NCBI GenBank assembly: GCA_963757565.1 | Contig: CAVWSB010000011.1 | Span: forward strand, 186,001-250,000 | DNA from: PALSA-894 sp963757565 | GTDB taxonomy: Bacteria > Pseudomonadota > Alphaproteobacteria > Rhizobiales > Xanthobacteraceae | Length of the DNA: 64,000 nucleotides | Direction: 5' to 3' | In this document: piece by piece, positions 17,589 through 26,908 of the stretch | Layout: the number at the start of each line of letters is the position of its first letter | Position numbering within the stretch: the first letter of the stretch is position 1 | Notes under the pieces: generated by a model | The model's input: only the letters and a program-made list of their open reading frames with translations | Databases searched by the model: none | Told to the model about the DNA's origin: nothing | Program-made: the position numbers and the translations under genes

Positions 17589-18566
17589 TTAAGCCCCCGC
17601 CCGTGCCTTCTCCATGAAGTCCGGGCGCAGCGCCTTCGACCAGTCCGGGATCGCGGCGATCTTCTTTTCCTTGAGCAGGATCTCGGCCTGCTCCTGCATG
17701 TAGGGCTTGAGGTCGCCCGGGAAGCCGGGATCGACGTCCACGGTCGCCATCGCGGTGCGGAACGTATCCTGCGAAAGGGTATAGCCCTTGCCGGTGTAAA
17801 ACGCATAGATCGCGTCGGCGACCTTGGCGGGACTTTCCTTGAAGTCCTTCGCGGCGTCGAGCCAGGCCTTGAGATAAGCCACCACGGCGTCCGGGCTTTT
17901 CTGGATGAAATCCGGCGTCGCCGCCATGAACACCGGCATCTTGTCGGTGTCGTAATAATTGATCAGCTTTACGGCGAGCCCGTCGGCTTCGGAAATCGCA
18001 TTGTAGGGTTCGACGTTCACCATCGCATCCACGGTTTTCGCGGACAGCGCCGTCATCATGTTGTTCACGTCCATGCGCACTTCCTGATAGTCGCCTTTCT
18101 TCAGTCCGTGCGCCGGTCCGATCTGGTCGGTGAAGATGTTGCCGATCGAGGAGCCGGTCTGGTTTGCGATCTTCAATCCCTTGAGTTGCTCGACCTTCGT
18201 GAGCCCAAGGTCCTTGCGTACCATCACGCTCGCGGTCTTGCCGACATGCTCGATCTGCGCGATCGCGACGAGGCCGCCCTTGTCGTGGCCGAGGATGAGC
18301 GAAGGCCCCGCATAGGTGCCGAGGTCGACCTGCCGCGCCACCATCTGCTGCATGGTCAGGTTGCCGGAGGGTACGGCGAACTCCTCGAATTTCAGTCCGT
18401 GTTTTTCGAGCAGGCCGGAGCGCATGAGATAATAGGTCGGCATGCCCCAAAGGTTGGTCTGGTAGCCCTGCCGGATCGTGGTCTGCGCAAAGGCCGGGCG
18501 TACGCAGCCGGCAGCCAGAACGGCGCTTGCCGCGGCGAGCGCGTGCCGGCGAGAAATCTGCGTCAT
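17589..18566 (-). CDS. NitT/TauT-type ABC transporter substrate-binding protein
   Basis: A 325-residue binding protein of the SsuA/TauA/NMT1-like class. A twin-arginine signal SRRHAL (arginines 6-7) precedes a hydrophobic stretch ending LAAGC, so lipidation at that cysteine is an alternative to simple cleavage. The mature part opens IRQGYQTNLWGMPTYYLMRSGLLEKHG, typical of the fold, and contains VVAYLKAWLDAAKDF near the C-terminus. The ATG at 18566 overlaps the TGA of the ATPase gene (ATGA), so the two are coupled. It delivers a small anion (sulfonate, taurine, nitrate or an aromatic acid) to the permeases at 20600-22182. Confidence 0.85.
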   Translation of the reverse strand: MTQISRRHALAAASAVLAAGCVRPAFAQTTIRQGYQTNLWGMPTYYLMRSGLLEKHGLKFEEFAVPSGNLTMQQMVARQVDLGTYAGPSLILGHDKGGLVAIAQIEHVGKTASVMVRKDLGLTKVEQLKGLKIANQTGSSIGNIFTDQIGPAHGLKKGDYQEVRMDVNNMMTALSAKTVDAMVNVEPYNAISEADGLAVKLINYYDTDKMPVFMAATPDFIQKSPDAVVAYLKAWLDAAKDFKESPAKVADAIYAFYTGKGYTLSQDTFRTAMATVDVDPGFPGDLKPYMQEQAEILLKEKKIAAIPDWSKALRPDFMEKARAGA

Positions 18567-19346
18567 CGCATTCCTCCATCCACGGCCGTTTCGGCCTTCG
18601 TCTCTCCGAGATGATTCAACAATTGCTTCTGCAATTCCAGAAATTCCACGCTCAGCGGATCGCGCGGGCGCGGCAGCGTGATCGGAATGCAGGCTTTTAC
18701 GGTGCCGGGATGCGGGCTCATCACGATGACACGGTCGGCGAGATACACGGCCTCGGCGACATTGTGGGTCACGTAGATCACGGTTTTGCGCGTTTCGCTT
18801 CCATACATCCGCCAGGAGGCGCTGCATGTCGTCGCGCGTCAGCGCGTCGAGTGCGGCGAACGGCTCGTCCATCAGCAGCACCGCCGGATTGTAGGCGAGC
18901 GCGCGCGCGATCGCGACGCGCTGCTGCATGCCGCCGGAGAGATGGTGCGGATAGGAATTGCAGAACTTCTCCAGCTTCACGAGGCGAAGCTGGTTGCGCG
19001 CGATCTCTTCGCGCTCGGCCTTGCCCACGCCCTTCATCTCGAGGCCGAACGTCACGTTGCCGAGCGCGGTGCGCCAGGGAAACAGTTGCGCGAAATCCTG
19101 GAACACCACGCCGCGGTCGAGCCCGTGGCCGTTGACTTGTTTGCCAGCGATGCGGATTTCGCCGCCGGTCGGTTTGAGGAATCCCGCGATCAGATTGAGC
19201 AGCGTGGACTTGCCGCAGCCGGAGGGTCCGACGATGCAGAGGAATTCGGATTCCTCGATATCGAAGCTCGCGCCCGCCACGCCCGCGACGCGCCCCGCCG
19301 GCGTGCTGTAGGTGAGCGAGACATCGCGGATTTCGATGTGCGGCAT
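18563..19346 (-). CDS. NitT/TauT-type ABC transporter ATP-binding protein (one frame break)
   Basis: About 260 residues when two frames are joined. The first frame has Walker A GPSGCGKST at 40-48, LSGGM at 136-140 and Walker B LLMDEP at 157-162. The second supplies the C-terminal TVIYVTHNVAEAVYLADRV with the switch histidine, and VMSPHPG. The break is at TT 18799-18800 (plus strand); dropping one base gives LLADVWSETRKTVIYVTHN. Without repair the first frame runs on in frame into the binding-protein gene, producing an artificial 585-residue fusion. It forms one importer with the downstream binding protein and the two permeases upstream. Confidence 0.8.
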
Positions 19347-19392
19347 CGGCGTTTCCAGCTTTTTGAAAAGCCTAGCACGGATCGGGCCGTCG

Positions 19393-20190
19393 TCAGCCCT
19401 TCTCCCACTTTCCGGCGCGCTTCTCGGCGAAGGATGCGAGTCCTTCGCCGGCTTCGGCCGACTGACGCTTGGCCGAATGGCTCTCGATCAGCGCATCGAA
19501 ATCCTGTTCGCCGAGATCGCTCCAGGCCGACTTTAGGATCCAGGCCTTGGTCTGCGCGACGGCCTCGGGGCCGTTCGCGAGCAGATGGGAGACCATGCGC
19601 CTGCCTTCGCTCTCAAGCTCGAACAGCGGAACGACGCGATGGGCCAGCCCGATGCGGCGGGCCTCCTCCGCATTGAATCGCTCGCCGGTCAACGCATAGC
19701 GCCGCAACTGGCGCACACCGATCGCATCGGCGAGTTGCGGAATGATGATCGAGGCATGCAGCCCCCAGCGCGCCTCGGCAATCGAGAACACGGCGTTCTC
19801 GGCTGCCAGCACGATGTCGCATGCCGCGATCATCCCGGTGCCGCCGCCGAAGCAGCCGCCATGCACCAAGGCAACGGTCGGCACCGGCGCTGTGTTGAGC
19901 CGCTGCACCGCCTCGGCGGTCGCGCGCGAGATGCGCAGGTTCTCGGCCGGCGAGGACTTGCGCACCGTGTTGATCCATTTGAGATCGGCGCCCGCCTGGA
20001 AGTGCTTGCCGTTGCCCTTGAGCACGACGGCGCGCAGGCCTTCGGCTTTGCCGAGCGCATCGAGTGCCGCGAGCAGGCCGTCGATCATCGCGCCGTTATA
20101 GGCGTTGTTGACCTCGGGACGATTGAGCGTGACGGTCGCGACTCCGCGCGGGTCGATACCCCAGAGCACCGGGCCATTGGTGGACGTCAT
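19393..20190 (-). CDS. Enoyl-CoA hydratase/isomerase family protein
   Basis: A 265-residue crotonase. The oxyanion region reads FQAGADLKWI near residue 67 and GGGTGMIAACDI near 115. The second catalytic glutamate position is kept (SIAEARWGLH near 140) while the first holds glycine. This arrangement is common in methylglutaconyl-CoA hydratase-like members, so branched-chain or isoprenoid acyl-CoA hydration is possible. It lies between a small membrane-protein gene and the NitT/TauT ATPase gene, all on the minus strand, which suggests it acts on the CoA ester of the imported acid. Confidence 0.8.
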   Translation of the reverse strand: MTSTNGPVLWGIDPRGVATVTLNRPEVNNAYNGAMIDGLLAALDALGKAEGLRAVVLKGNGKHFQAGADLKWINTVRKSSPAENLRISRATAEAVQRLNTAPVPTVALVHGGCFGGGTGMIAACDIVLAAENAVFSIAEARWGLHASIIIPQLADAIGVRQLRRYALTGERFNAEEARRIGLAHRVVPLFELESEGRRMVSHLLANGPEAVAQTKAWILKSAWSDLGEQDFDALIESHSAKRQSAEAGEGLASFAEKRAGKWEKG

Positions 20191-20229
20191 GGGCGCGGCT
20201 GCGCGTTACCAGGAGCGAGGAGGAGTGGC

Positions 20230-20481
20230 CTATCCGATCGCGCGGCGCGGCATCACGACCGGCTGACGGCTCTGGCGCGAGACGCGGCGGGCGATGTCGC
20301 CGGCAATCGTGAGGCCAAGCGCAAAGCCAGTCGCGAGGAACAGCGCCACCATGCTGAACAGCGCGAGGCTCACGACGAACAACAGCGGAAGGGCAATGAC
20401 CGGCGCGAGCAGGACGGCATCGAACAGGCCCAGCCTGAACGTGCCGCGGTGAAGGTCCGATGTGTCGCGTCGCCGGAACAT
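20230..20481 (-). CDS. Small two-helix membrane protein, unknown function
   Basis: 83 residues with a charged N-terminus (MFRRRDTSD), two adjacent hydrophobic helices (about 19-40 and 42-62) and a basic tail. A strong ribosome site GGGAGGAA seven bases before the ATG supports it being translated, despite the short length. It sits between the crotonase and the permease genes on the same strand. I do not recognise a family. It could be an accessory membrane subunit or unrelated. Confidence 0.6.
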   Translation of the reverse strand: MFRRRDTSDLHRGTFRLGLFDAVLLAPVIALPLLFVVSLALFSMVALFLATGFALGLTIAGDIARRVSRQSRQPVVMPRRAIG

Positions 20482-20599
20482 GCAGCCATTCCTCCCGGAT
20501 GACGGTGTCGCTTTCGTGGCAACACCCTAACGTCGGTTGCCTAAAAAAGATACGCGATTCGAGGCGGGCGCCAACCCCGGTATTTCCCTGAGTAGCCCG

Positions 20600-21382
20600 C
20601 TAACCCTTTGCGGTTCTCACCATCCCCCAGCGCAGCACGGTTGCGCGCTCGAGCGATCCGAACACCAGGCGCTCGAACACAAAGCCGATGGCGCCGATCA
20701 CCGCCAGCGACGCCAGCATCAGGCTTGTGTTGAGGAACTCCTTGGCGTCGAAGATCACCCAGCCAAGACCCCAATCGGAGGCGGCGAGCATCTCGGCCCC
20801 GACCACCGCGATCCAGGCACGCAAGAAGGCCTGCCGCAGTCCGGTGATGATGAAGGGCGAGGCGCCGGGGATGATGACTTTCCAGAACAGCGCGTTCTCG
20901 CCTGCTCCCATGGCGCCTGCGGCACGAAGCCACAGGGGATTCACGGCGCGCACGCCGGTCCAGGTATTCAACAACATCGGAAATAAAGCCGCATAAAACA
21001 CAATCAGGATGGCGACGGTGTTGCCGATGCCGAACCAGAGCATGAACACCGGCACCCAGGCGAGCGAGGGGATTGGCATCAGGGCGCTGGCGAGCGGCAG
21101 TACGAAATGTTCGACCGCACGGAAGCGCCCCATCAGGATGCCGAGCGGAATGCCCGCCACGACCGCCAGCGACAGCCCGAACATCACGCGATACAGCGTC
21201 GCCGCCGCATGGCCGGCCATGCTGCCGTCGGCAAGCGATGCAATGAGTGCGCTCGCGATCTGCGGTAGCGTCGGCATCAGCGCGGGCGCGAACCATCCGG
21301 AGCGCGCCAGCGCCTCGTAAAGCGCGGCGGCGAGCGCCAGCGTGATGGCGGCGCGCAGCCACGAGCGAGCGCGGTCGCTCAT
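20600..21382 (-). CDS. NitT/TauT-type ABC transporter permease 2
   Basis: A 260-residue inner-membrane permease of the SsuC/TauC type, six or so hydrophobic segments. The ATPase-docking loop reads AAGAMGAGENALFWKVIIPGASPFI, near residue 160-185. The ATG at 21382 overlaps the stop of permease 1 (ATGA). The open frame continues upstream through permease 1 in another frame, so the start is set by this overlap. With permease 1 it would give a heterodimeric channel, whereas many SsuC-type systems use a homodimer. Confidence 0.85.
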   Translation of the reverse strand: MSDRARSWLRAAITLALAAALYEALARSGWFAPALMPTLPQIASALIASLADGSMAGHAAATLYRVMFGLSLAVVAGIPLGILMGRFRAVEHFVLPLASALMPIPSLAWVPVFMLWFGIGNTVAILIVFYAALFPMLLNTWTGVRAVNPLWLRAAGAMGAGENALFWKVIIPGASPFIITGLRQAFLRAWIAVVGAEMLAASDWGLGWVIFDAKEFLNTSLMLASLAVIGAIGFVFERLVFGSLERATVLRWGMVRTAKG

Positions 21383-22182
21383 GTCATCATGCCCCAGCGC
21401 ACCACGGTAAACTCCTCCAGCCGCTGGAACACGAGCTTCTCCAGCGCGAGCCCGACGATGGCGATCACTGCGACGCCCGCCAGCATCACGTCCATGTTGA
21501 GGAATTCGCGCGCGCCGAAGATCATCCAGCCAAGCCCCCACGGCACGGCGGCGAGCATCTCGACGCCGACCAGGATGCGCCAGGCCTGCGCGAGGCCGAG
21601 CCGCAGGCCGGTCAGGATGTAGGGCAGCGCGCCCGGCAGGATGACATGGCGGAATAGGCGCGCATCGTCCGCGCCCATCGCCTGCGCGGAACGTACCCAG
21701 ATCTCCTTCACGGCCTTCACGCCGGTCCAGGTGTTGAAGATCACCGGGAAGGCCGCCACGAAGCCGACCAGCAGCACCGCCGAGGTGTTGCCGAGCCCGA
21801 ACCAGAGCAGGAAGAGCGGCGCATAGGCGAGACCGGGGATCGGCGCCCCGACGCTGACCAGCGGCAGCGCAATGTCTTCCGCGGTGCGTGAGCGTCCCAT
21901 CGCGAGGCCGATCGCGACGCCGGCGATCGCCGCGAGTGCGAAACCAAACCCGAGCCGGATGAGCGTGTCGAGCGCATGGTGCGGCAGGATACCGGAGACC
22001 GTCAGCCGCCAGAACGCCGCCGCGATTGCTTCGAGCGAGGGAAACAGGCGCGGTGGGAATATGCTCGCGCGGGCGACGGCTTCCCAGATCAGCGCAACGA
22101 CGAGAAACGGAAAGACATTGCGCCACGCCGCGCGCCAGTGCGGCTCGCTCTCGGCGGCGGGCTGAATTGCGAGATCTGTCAT
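21379..22182 (-). CDS. NitT/TauT-type ABC transporter permease 1
   Basis: A 267-residue permease, paralogous to permease 2: both share the PIPxLAxxPxFxLWFGxGNT stretch and the FNTWTGVxAV/LNTWTGVRAV segment. The docking loop is SAQAMGADDARLFRHVILPGALPYI. Its ATG overlaps the stop of the CoA-transferase-like beta subunit gene by four bases, so enzyme and transporter are translated from one coupled message. The ATPase and binding protein lie about 2 kb downstream on the same strand. Confidence 0.85.
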   Translation of the reverse strand: MTDLAIQPAAESEPHWRAAWRNVFPFLVVALIWEAVARASIFPPRLFPSLEAIAAAFWRLTVSGILPHHALDTLIRLGFGFALAAIAGVAIGLAMGRSRTAEDIALPLVSVGAPIPGLAYAPLFLLWFGLGNTSAVLLVGFVAAFPVIFNTWTGVKAVKEIWVRSAQAMGADDARLFRHVILPGALPYILTGLRLGLAQAWRILVGVEMLAAVPWGLGWMIFGAREFLNMDVMLAGVAVIAIVGLALEKLVFQRLEEFTVVRWGMMT

Positions 22183-22931
22183 GATACTGCGGCTTCGGGC
22201 AGCGCGACTCCGAATACGCGCTGGGCAAACTGCGGATAGACCTCGGCGAGTTGCGGCGCGACCGTCTCGCGCATCAGCCGCAGCGTCTCGGCGCTCGGCG
22301 CCTGAGTTACCGGCACATCATCAGGCCGGTCGAAATCGAAACCGGTATTCTCGATCACCTCGTCCACCGTGTGGCCCGGATGCACGCTCGCGAGCGTGAA
22401 GCGTTTCCGCGCGCGGTCGAACGAAAACAGGCAGCGGTTGGTGATGAGCCCGACCGGGCCGCCGGGCCGGTGCACATTCGCCTCATTGCCGCCCGGCGCC
22501 GAGACGAACGACACCTTCGGCACCAGGGTGCGGCGCGAATGTTCGACGCGAAACAGGATCACTTTCGGGACAACGTAATAGAGATAGCCGGAGCCGAACG
22601 AGCCGGGGAAACGCACCTTCGGCTGATCGTAGTCGCCGATACTGACGAGGTTGATGTTGCCTTCGCCGTCGATCTCGCCACCCGAGAGAAAGAACACATC
22701 GATGCGGCCCTGGCCGGCGCAGTCGAACAGCTCCTTGCCGCCATCGGTGAAGAACATGTGGCGGCGACTGCCGAGCAGCGACACATAAGGCATCCCGCCG
22801 CCCATTTCCCGAAGCGTGAGCGCTGCCAGCGCCGGGATCGGCGAGGCATTGCCGACCGCCACATGCCGCACCTCGCCGATCATCCGCATGATCGTATCGG
22901 CGAGCAGTTCTTCGGGGGCGAAGTCGGTCAC
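22179..22931 (-). CDS. CoA-transferase family protein, beta subunit (GctB/IpdB-like)
   Basis: A 250-residue protein of the class I CoA-transferase fold. Recognisable segments are the VGNASPIPALAALTLRE opening, FFLSGGEIDGEGNIN near residue 80-94, the GSGG-like RFPGSFGSG and a C-terminal VHPGHTVDEVIENTGFDF. The place where transferases usually have the S-E-N-G type catalytic glutamate instead reads VSLLGSRRHMFF. This is reminiscent of IpdAB-type ring hydrolases, which have the fold but not the transferase activity. That comparison is from memory, not alignment. The gene is coupled to permease 1 by an ATGA overlap. Confidence 0.75.
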   Translation of the reverse strand: MTDFAPEELLADTIMRMIGEVRHVAVGNASPIPALAALTLREMGGGMPYVSLLGSRRHMFFTDGGKELFDCAGQGRIDVFFLSGGEIDGEGNINLVSIGDYDQPKVRFPGSFGSGYLYYVVPKVILFRVEHSRRTLVPKVSFVSAPGGNEANVHRPGGPVGLITNRCLFSFDRARKRFTLASVHPGHTVDEVIENTGFDFDRPDDVPVTQAPSAETLRLMRETVAPQLAEVYPQFAQRVFGVALPEAAVS

Positions 22932-22942
22932 ATTCTCTCCAC

Positions 22943-23069
22943 TGTCATTCCGGGGCGCGCCGTAGGCGCGAGCCCGGAATCCATAACCACGTGTCTCCTG
23001 GTTTGCACAAAATCGTGAGAGCCGTGGCTATGGATTCCGGCCCTCGCTGCACTCGGCCGGAATGACGGG
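22943..23069. repeat. Extragenic palindrome, family D (GTCATTCCGG type)
   Basis: GTCATTCCGGGGCGCGCCG at 22943 faces CGGCCGGAATGACGGGC at about 23055; inside, CGGAATCCATAACCACG pairs with GTGGCTATGGATTCCGG. It separates the two CoA-transferase-like subunit genes. Confidence 0.75.
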
Positions 23070-23076
23070 CACCATT

Positions 23077-23896
23077 TCACGCCGCCTTCCTTGCATACAC
23101 ATGCTGCTCGCAGTAGTGCGCGAAGCCTTCCGCCGTCGCGGCCGCCTTGGCGTAGTCGGCAAGATGCGCGCCGTCGGCCGGGTAATAATCGAGCAGCGGC
23201 AAGAGGCCACGCACCGCGCTCCGCCACCGCGACCGTGTCGACATAGAAGCCCGGCACGGTGCCGGCCGACAGCGCCCGATCGTCCATCAGGTTGCCGGAA
23301 TAAATCCTCTCCACCGTCGCAATCGTGCGCACCGAGGCATGCGCCATCGTGAGCAGTTCGCGGTCGCGCCCGATGAACACATTGCCGAAGCGGTCCGCCA
23401 TGCCGGCGTGGAACAGCGCGACATCCGGCTTGATCGCGGGCAGCAGCACGATCGGATCGTTGTTGCCGAACGGGTTGTCGATCACCCGCCAGTCCGGCCG
23501 GTGCGCCAGAATGTCGGAGCCGATCAGCCCGCGCAGCGGAACGAACGGCACGCCCTTTTCGGCCGCCTGAAACGACGCATAAAGGGCAGGACAGGTGGCG
23601 TCCTTCATGGCGATCGTTTGGCCGGTGATTGCCGCGGTGAAGCGCGGCGCAAGCCCGAACTCGCCGAGGCTCACGGCTGACGTCTCCAGTGTCTCGACAC
23701 AGCCCGCGCCGATCAGCATGTCGGCCTGCAGCGTAGAGGTCGGCAGGCACACCAGATGCAGCCGCTTCACGCCGCGCCGGATCAGCGCGCGAGTCGCCTC
23801 CATGGGCACGCCGGAGGATTCGCGCGGCACCACCAGCATCGCGCCGTCCGGGATGGAGGCGATCGCGTCGTCGACGGAGGCGGAGATCGTTGGCAT
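23077..23896 (-). CDS. CoA-transferase family protein, alpha subunit (GctA/IpdA-like; one frame break)
   Basis: About 272 residues after joining two frames. Landmarks: SVDDAIASIPDGAML at the start, HLVCLPTSTLQADMLIGAGCVETLE near 50, RDWRVIDNPF-like and PDVALFHAGMADRFGNVF in the centre. The tail LLDYYPADGAHLADYAKAAA lies in the second frame. The break is at AA 23201-23202 (plus strand); deleting one base gives a continuous AERGAWPLPLLDYY. I start at the ATG at 23896, close to the conserved opening; an ATG at 23929 would add 11 residues. It pairs with the beta subunit downstream, with a family D palindrome between them. Confidence 0.75.
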
Positions 23897-24083
23897 GGCG
23901 GAGTTATCCGAATTCTGCGGGCCCATCATACCCGATCAAGGCTCTGTGAGCAGGCCCCCAGACCCTGTCGCGGCAGCCGGCATCCTGGCCTATAGTCGCT
24001 CCAAACAACGGCAATATGTGCCGCAAGACCCGCCGGAAACGGCGGGAGACATCATCGGTTCACGCCAGGGAGGCCGGGCAACC

Positions 24084-24551
24084 ATGACCAAGGACTTCAC
24101 CCTCGACGTCAACGGCAAGCAGCACAAGGTCAACGTCGATCCGGACATGCCGCTGCTCTATGCGCTGCGCGATGATCTCGGCCTGAACAATCCGCATTTC
24201 GGCTGCGGGCTCGCGCAATGCGGTGCATGCACGGTCCATCTCGATGGCCAGCCGATCCGCTCCTGCGTGACCTCGGTGTCGGACGCGGAAGGCCACAAGG
24301 TGGTGACGCTCGCGGGCCTCGGCACGCCGGAAAAGCCGCACCCCTTACAAACCGCCTACATCGAAGAGCAGGTGCCGCAATGCGGCTACTGCATCAACGG
24401 CTGGATCATGACGGCCGCCGCCTTCCTCGCAGAGAAGAAGAAACCGAGCGAAGCCGAGATCAAGCAGGCGCTGGAAGGGCTGAAATGCCGGTGCGGCACG
24501 CACATCAGCATTCTCAAAGCGGTCAAGCGCGCCGCCACGATGATGGGTTGA
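24084..24551 (+). CDS. (2Fe-2S)-binding small subunit of a xanthine-oxidase-family molybdenum hydroxylase
   Basis: A 155-residue protein with two [2Fe-2S] sites. The plant-type ferredoxin domain has cysteines 41, 46, 49 and 61 (CGLAQCGAC...C). The helical domain has cysteines 100, 103, 135 and 137 (CGYC...CRC). This is the usual small subunit of two-component enzymes such as isoquinoline 1-oxidoreductase or nicotinate/aldehyde dehydrogenases, passing electrons from the molybdenum subunit to an acceptor. The ATG at 24084 follows GGGAGG. The molybdenum subunit starts 12 bases downstream. The promoter region is shared with the divergent CoA-transferase-like operon. Confidence 0.9.
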   Translation: MTKDFTLDVNGKQHKVNVDPDMPLLYALRDDLGLNNPHFGCGLAQCGACTVHLDGQPIRSCVTSVSDAEGHKVVTLAGLGTPEKPHPLQTAYIEEQVPQCGYCINGWIMTAAAFLAEKKKPSEAEIKQALEGLKCRCGTHISILKAVKRAATMMG

Positions 24552-24562
24552 GGGAGGCACAC

Positions 24563-26850
24563 ATGACCAAAATGGAAATGCCGTCCGTCCTCTCCCGCCG
24601 CGCGCTGCTCGCCGGTAGCGGTGCACTCGTTGTCTCGGTCGGTGCGCCGCTCGGCATCGATGCGCTGCTCGCAATCGACGAAGCGCGTGCGCAGGGCGCG
24701 AAGCCTCCGCTGACGCCGGATCAGCTTTCGTCCTACATCGCGGTCAATGCCGATCGGCCGCGTGGCCGCTTATTTCGGCAAGATGGACATGGGCCACGGG
24801 TTGTTCGTGGCGATCGGCCAGATTGTTGCCGAGGAACTCGACGTGCCGTTCAAGGCCGTGACGGTCTACATGGGCGACACCGCGACCTCGGTGAACCAGG
24901 GCGGCGCGTCCGGCTCCACCGGCATTCAGCTCGGCGGCAAGCAGATGCGCATGGCAGCGGCCGAAGCGCGCCGCGTGCTGCTCGAAATGGCGGCCGAAAA
25001 GCTCGGCACGCCCGCCGACCAGCTTATCGTCGTCAATGGCGCGGTGAGCGCCGCGTTCAATCGCGACAAGAAAACGTCCTATGCCGAACTGATCGGCGGG
25101 CGCTACTTCAACGTCCAGCTCGAGTGGAACAAGCAGTGGGGCAATGCGCTCTACGCACCCGGCAAGGCGCAGCCGAAGCCGCACACCGCACACAAAATCG
25201 TCGGCCAGCCGATCAAGCGCGAGGACATCGCGCCGAAGGTCTTCGCGCAGGAGGACTTCTGCACCGACGTGAAGGTGCCCGGCATGGTGCATGGGCGCAT
25301 GATCCGTCCTGCGGTTGCGGGCGCGGTCCCGGTGAAGGTCGATGAGGCCAGCATCAAGGACATCAAGGGCGCGCAGGTCGTCTGGCAGAGCGGCTTCCTC
25401 GGCGTGGTGGCGGATCGCGAATGGGACGCCATCAAGGCAGCCGAAAAGCTCGCCGTCGAATGGTCGAACGCCGCCGATCCGTTTCCCGAGCAGAACGCGC
25501 TCTACGATCACATCCGCAAGGCGCCAGTGCGCAAGGCGCAGATCGAACAGCAGGACGGCAATGTCGACGAGGCGTTCCGCACCGCGGCGCGCGTGATCGA
25601 GGCCGAATACGAATGGCCGTTCCAGTCGCACGCCAGCATGGGACCGGCGTGCGCGCTGGTCGAGATCAAAGACGGCAAAGGCGACAGTCTGGAGCGGTAC
25701 GCAGAAATCGCACTTCGTGCAGCAGGGCGTGGCGGCGACCATCGGAATGCCGGCCGAGAACGTTCATGTCATCTGGAAGACCGGGCCGGGCTCATACGGC
25801 CGCAACGATGCGGACGATTGCGCGGCGGATGCTGCAACGCTCGCCAAGGCGGTCGGCAAGCCGGTGCGGCTGCAGTACATGCGCGAGCAGGGCACCGGCT
25901 GGGACCCGAAGGGACCCGCGTCGGTGCACAAGGTGCGCGCTGCGCTCGATGCGTCCGGCACTGTCACGGCGTACGAGTTCATGACCAAGGCGTTCTCGCG
26001 CGTCGATGTCGACACCAACGGCAGCAAGGAGTTCGACACGCTGTCCGGCCAGACGCGCGGCGTCGCGCTTAAGTCTGGAGACGGGTTCGGCGTGCCGGCG
26101 GAATCCTACGGCTTCGCGAACAAGAAGATGGGGTGGGAGGTGATCCCGCCGCTGCTCGATCGCGCCTCGCCGCTGCGCACCTCGCATCTGCGCGATCCGG
26201 TCGGGCCGCAAATTCACTTCGCAAGCGAGTCCTTCATTGACGAAGTGGCGGCGGCGGTGAACGCCGACCCCATCGAATTCCGCCTGCGCTACATCAAGGA
26301 TGCGCGCGACAAGGCGCTGATCGAGGCGGTGCGGGCGAAATCCGGCTGGGAGACGCGGCCTTCGCCGCATCGCGACCAGACCGGCAGCAAAGTGGCGGGG
26401 CGCGGCATCGCATACTCGCAGCGCAACGGCACGCGCGTCGCGATTGTCGCGGAGGTCGAGGTCGATCGCGAGAGCGGCAAGATCCTCGCGAAGAAATTCA
26501 CCGTCGCGCATGACTGCGGGCAGATCATCAACCCGGACGGGCTGGTGAAGTGCATCGAGGGCAACATCGTGCAGGGCATCTCCCGCACGCTGTGGGAGGA
26601 GGTGACCTTCGACCGCAAGGCGGTGACCAGTGTGGACTGGATGACCTATCCGATCCTCGACATCACCGAGACGCCCGAACAGGTGGACTGCGTGCTGATC
26701 AATCACCCCGAGCTGCCGCCAAGCGGCGCGGGCGAGCCCTCGATCCGCCCAGTCGCCGCCGCGATCGCCAACGCGATCTTCGATGCGACCGGCGTGCGCA
26801 TCCGCCGCGTGCCGTTCTCGCCGGAGCGCGTGAAGCAGGCGCTGTCGTAA
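24563..26850 (+). CDS. Molybdopterin-binding large subunit, isoquinoline 1-oxidoreductase beta type (two frame breaks)
   Basis: Three frames join into about 761 residues. The first carries a twin-arginine signal (SRRALLAG, arginines 12-13), typical of the exported IorB-like branch. The second contains the molybdopterin-pocket segments GGASGSTGIQLGGKQMR and FQSHASMGPACA. The third holds YGRNDADDCAADAA, SHLRDPVGPQIHFASESFIDE-like and the PPSGAGEPS motif with the catalytic glutamate. Breaks lie near 24760 and at GG 25680-25681; one base removed at each restores GRVAAYFGKMDMG and ATVWSGTQKSHFVQQG. The enzyme probably hydroxylates an N-heterocycle or oxidises an aldehyde in the periplasm. No flavin subunit is nearby, as expected for this branch. 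Confidence 0.8.
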
Positions 26851-26866
26851 GATAGACGGACCGCTC

Positions 26867-26899
26867 TGTCCCTCTCCCCGCTTTGCAGGGAGAGGGAAC
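26867..26899. repeat. Short extragenic palindrome, family A
   Basis: TCCCTCTCCCCGCTTTGCAG at 26869 and its complement GGGAGAGGGA form one stem-loop between two convergent genes. It could serve as a bidirectional transcript end, though a T-run is lacking. Confidence 0.65.
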
Positions 26900-26908
26900 A
26901 AGGTTGGG

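Noticed and set aside
17589..19346. A 585-codon fusion of ABC ATPase and binding protein
   Set aside because: The fusion arises only because a one-base break at about 18800 puts the first half in frame with the next gene. The missing ATPase C-terminus is present in the neighbouring frame, ending with an ATGA overlap.
20600..22228. A 542-codon fused permease
   Set aside because: The frame passes through permease 1 in a non-coding register. The true arrangement is two permeases with an ATGA overlap at 21379-21382.
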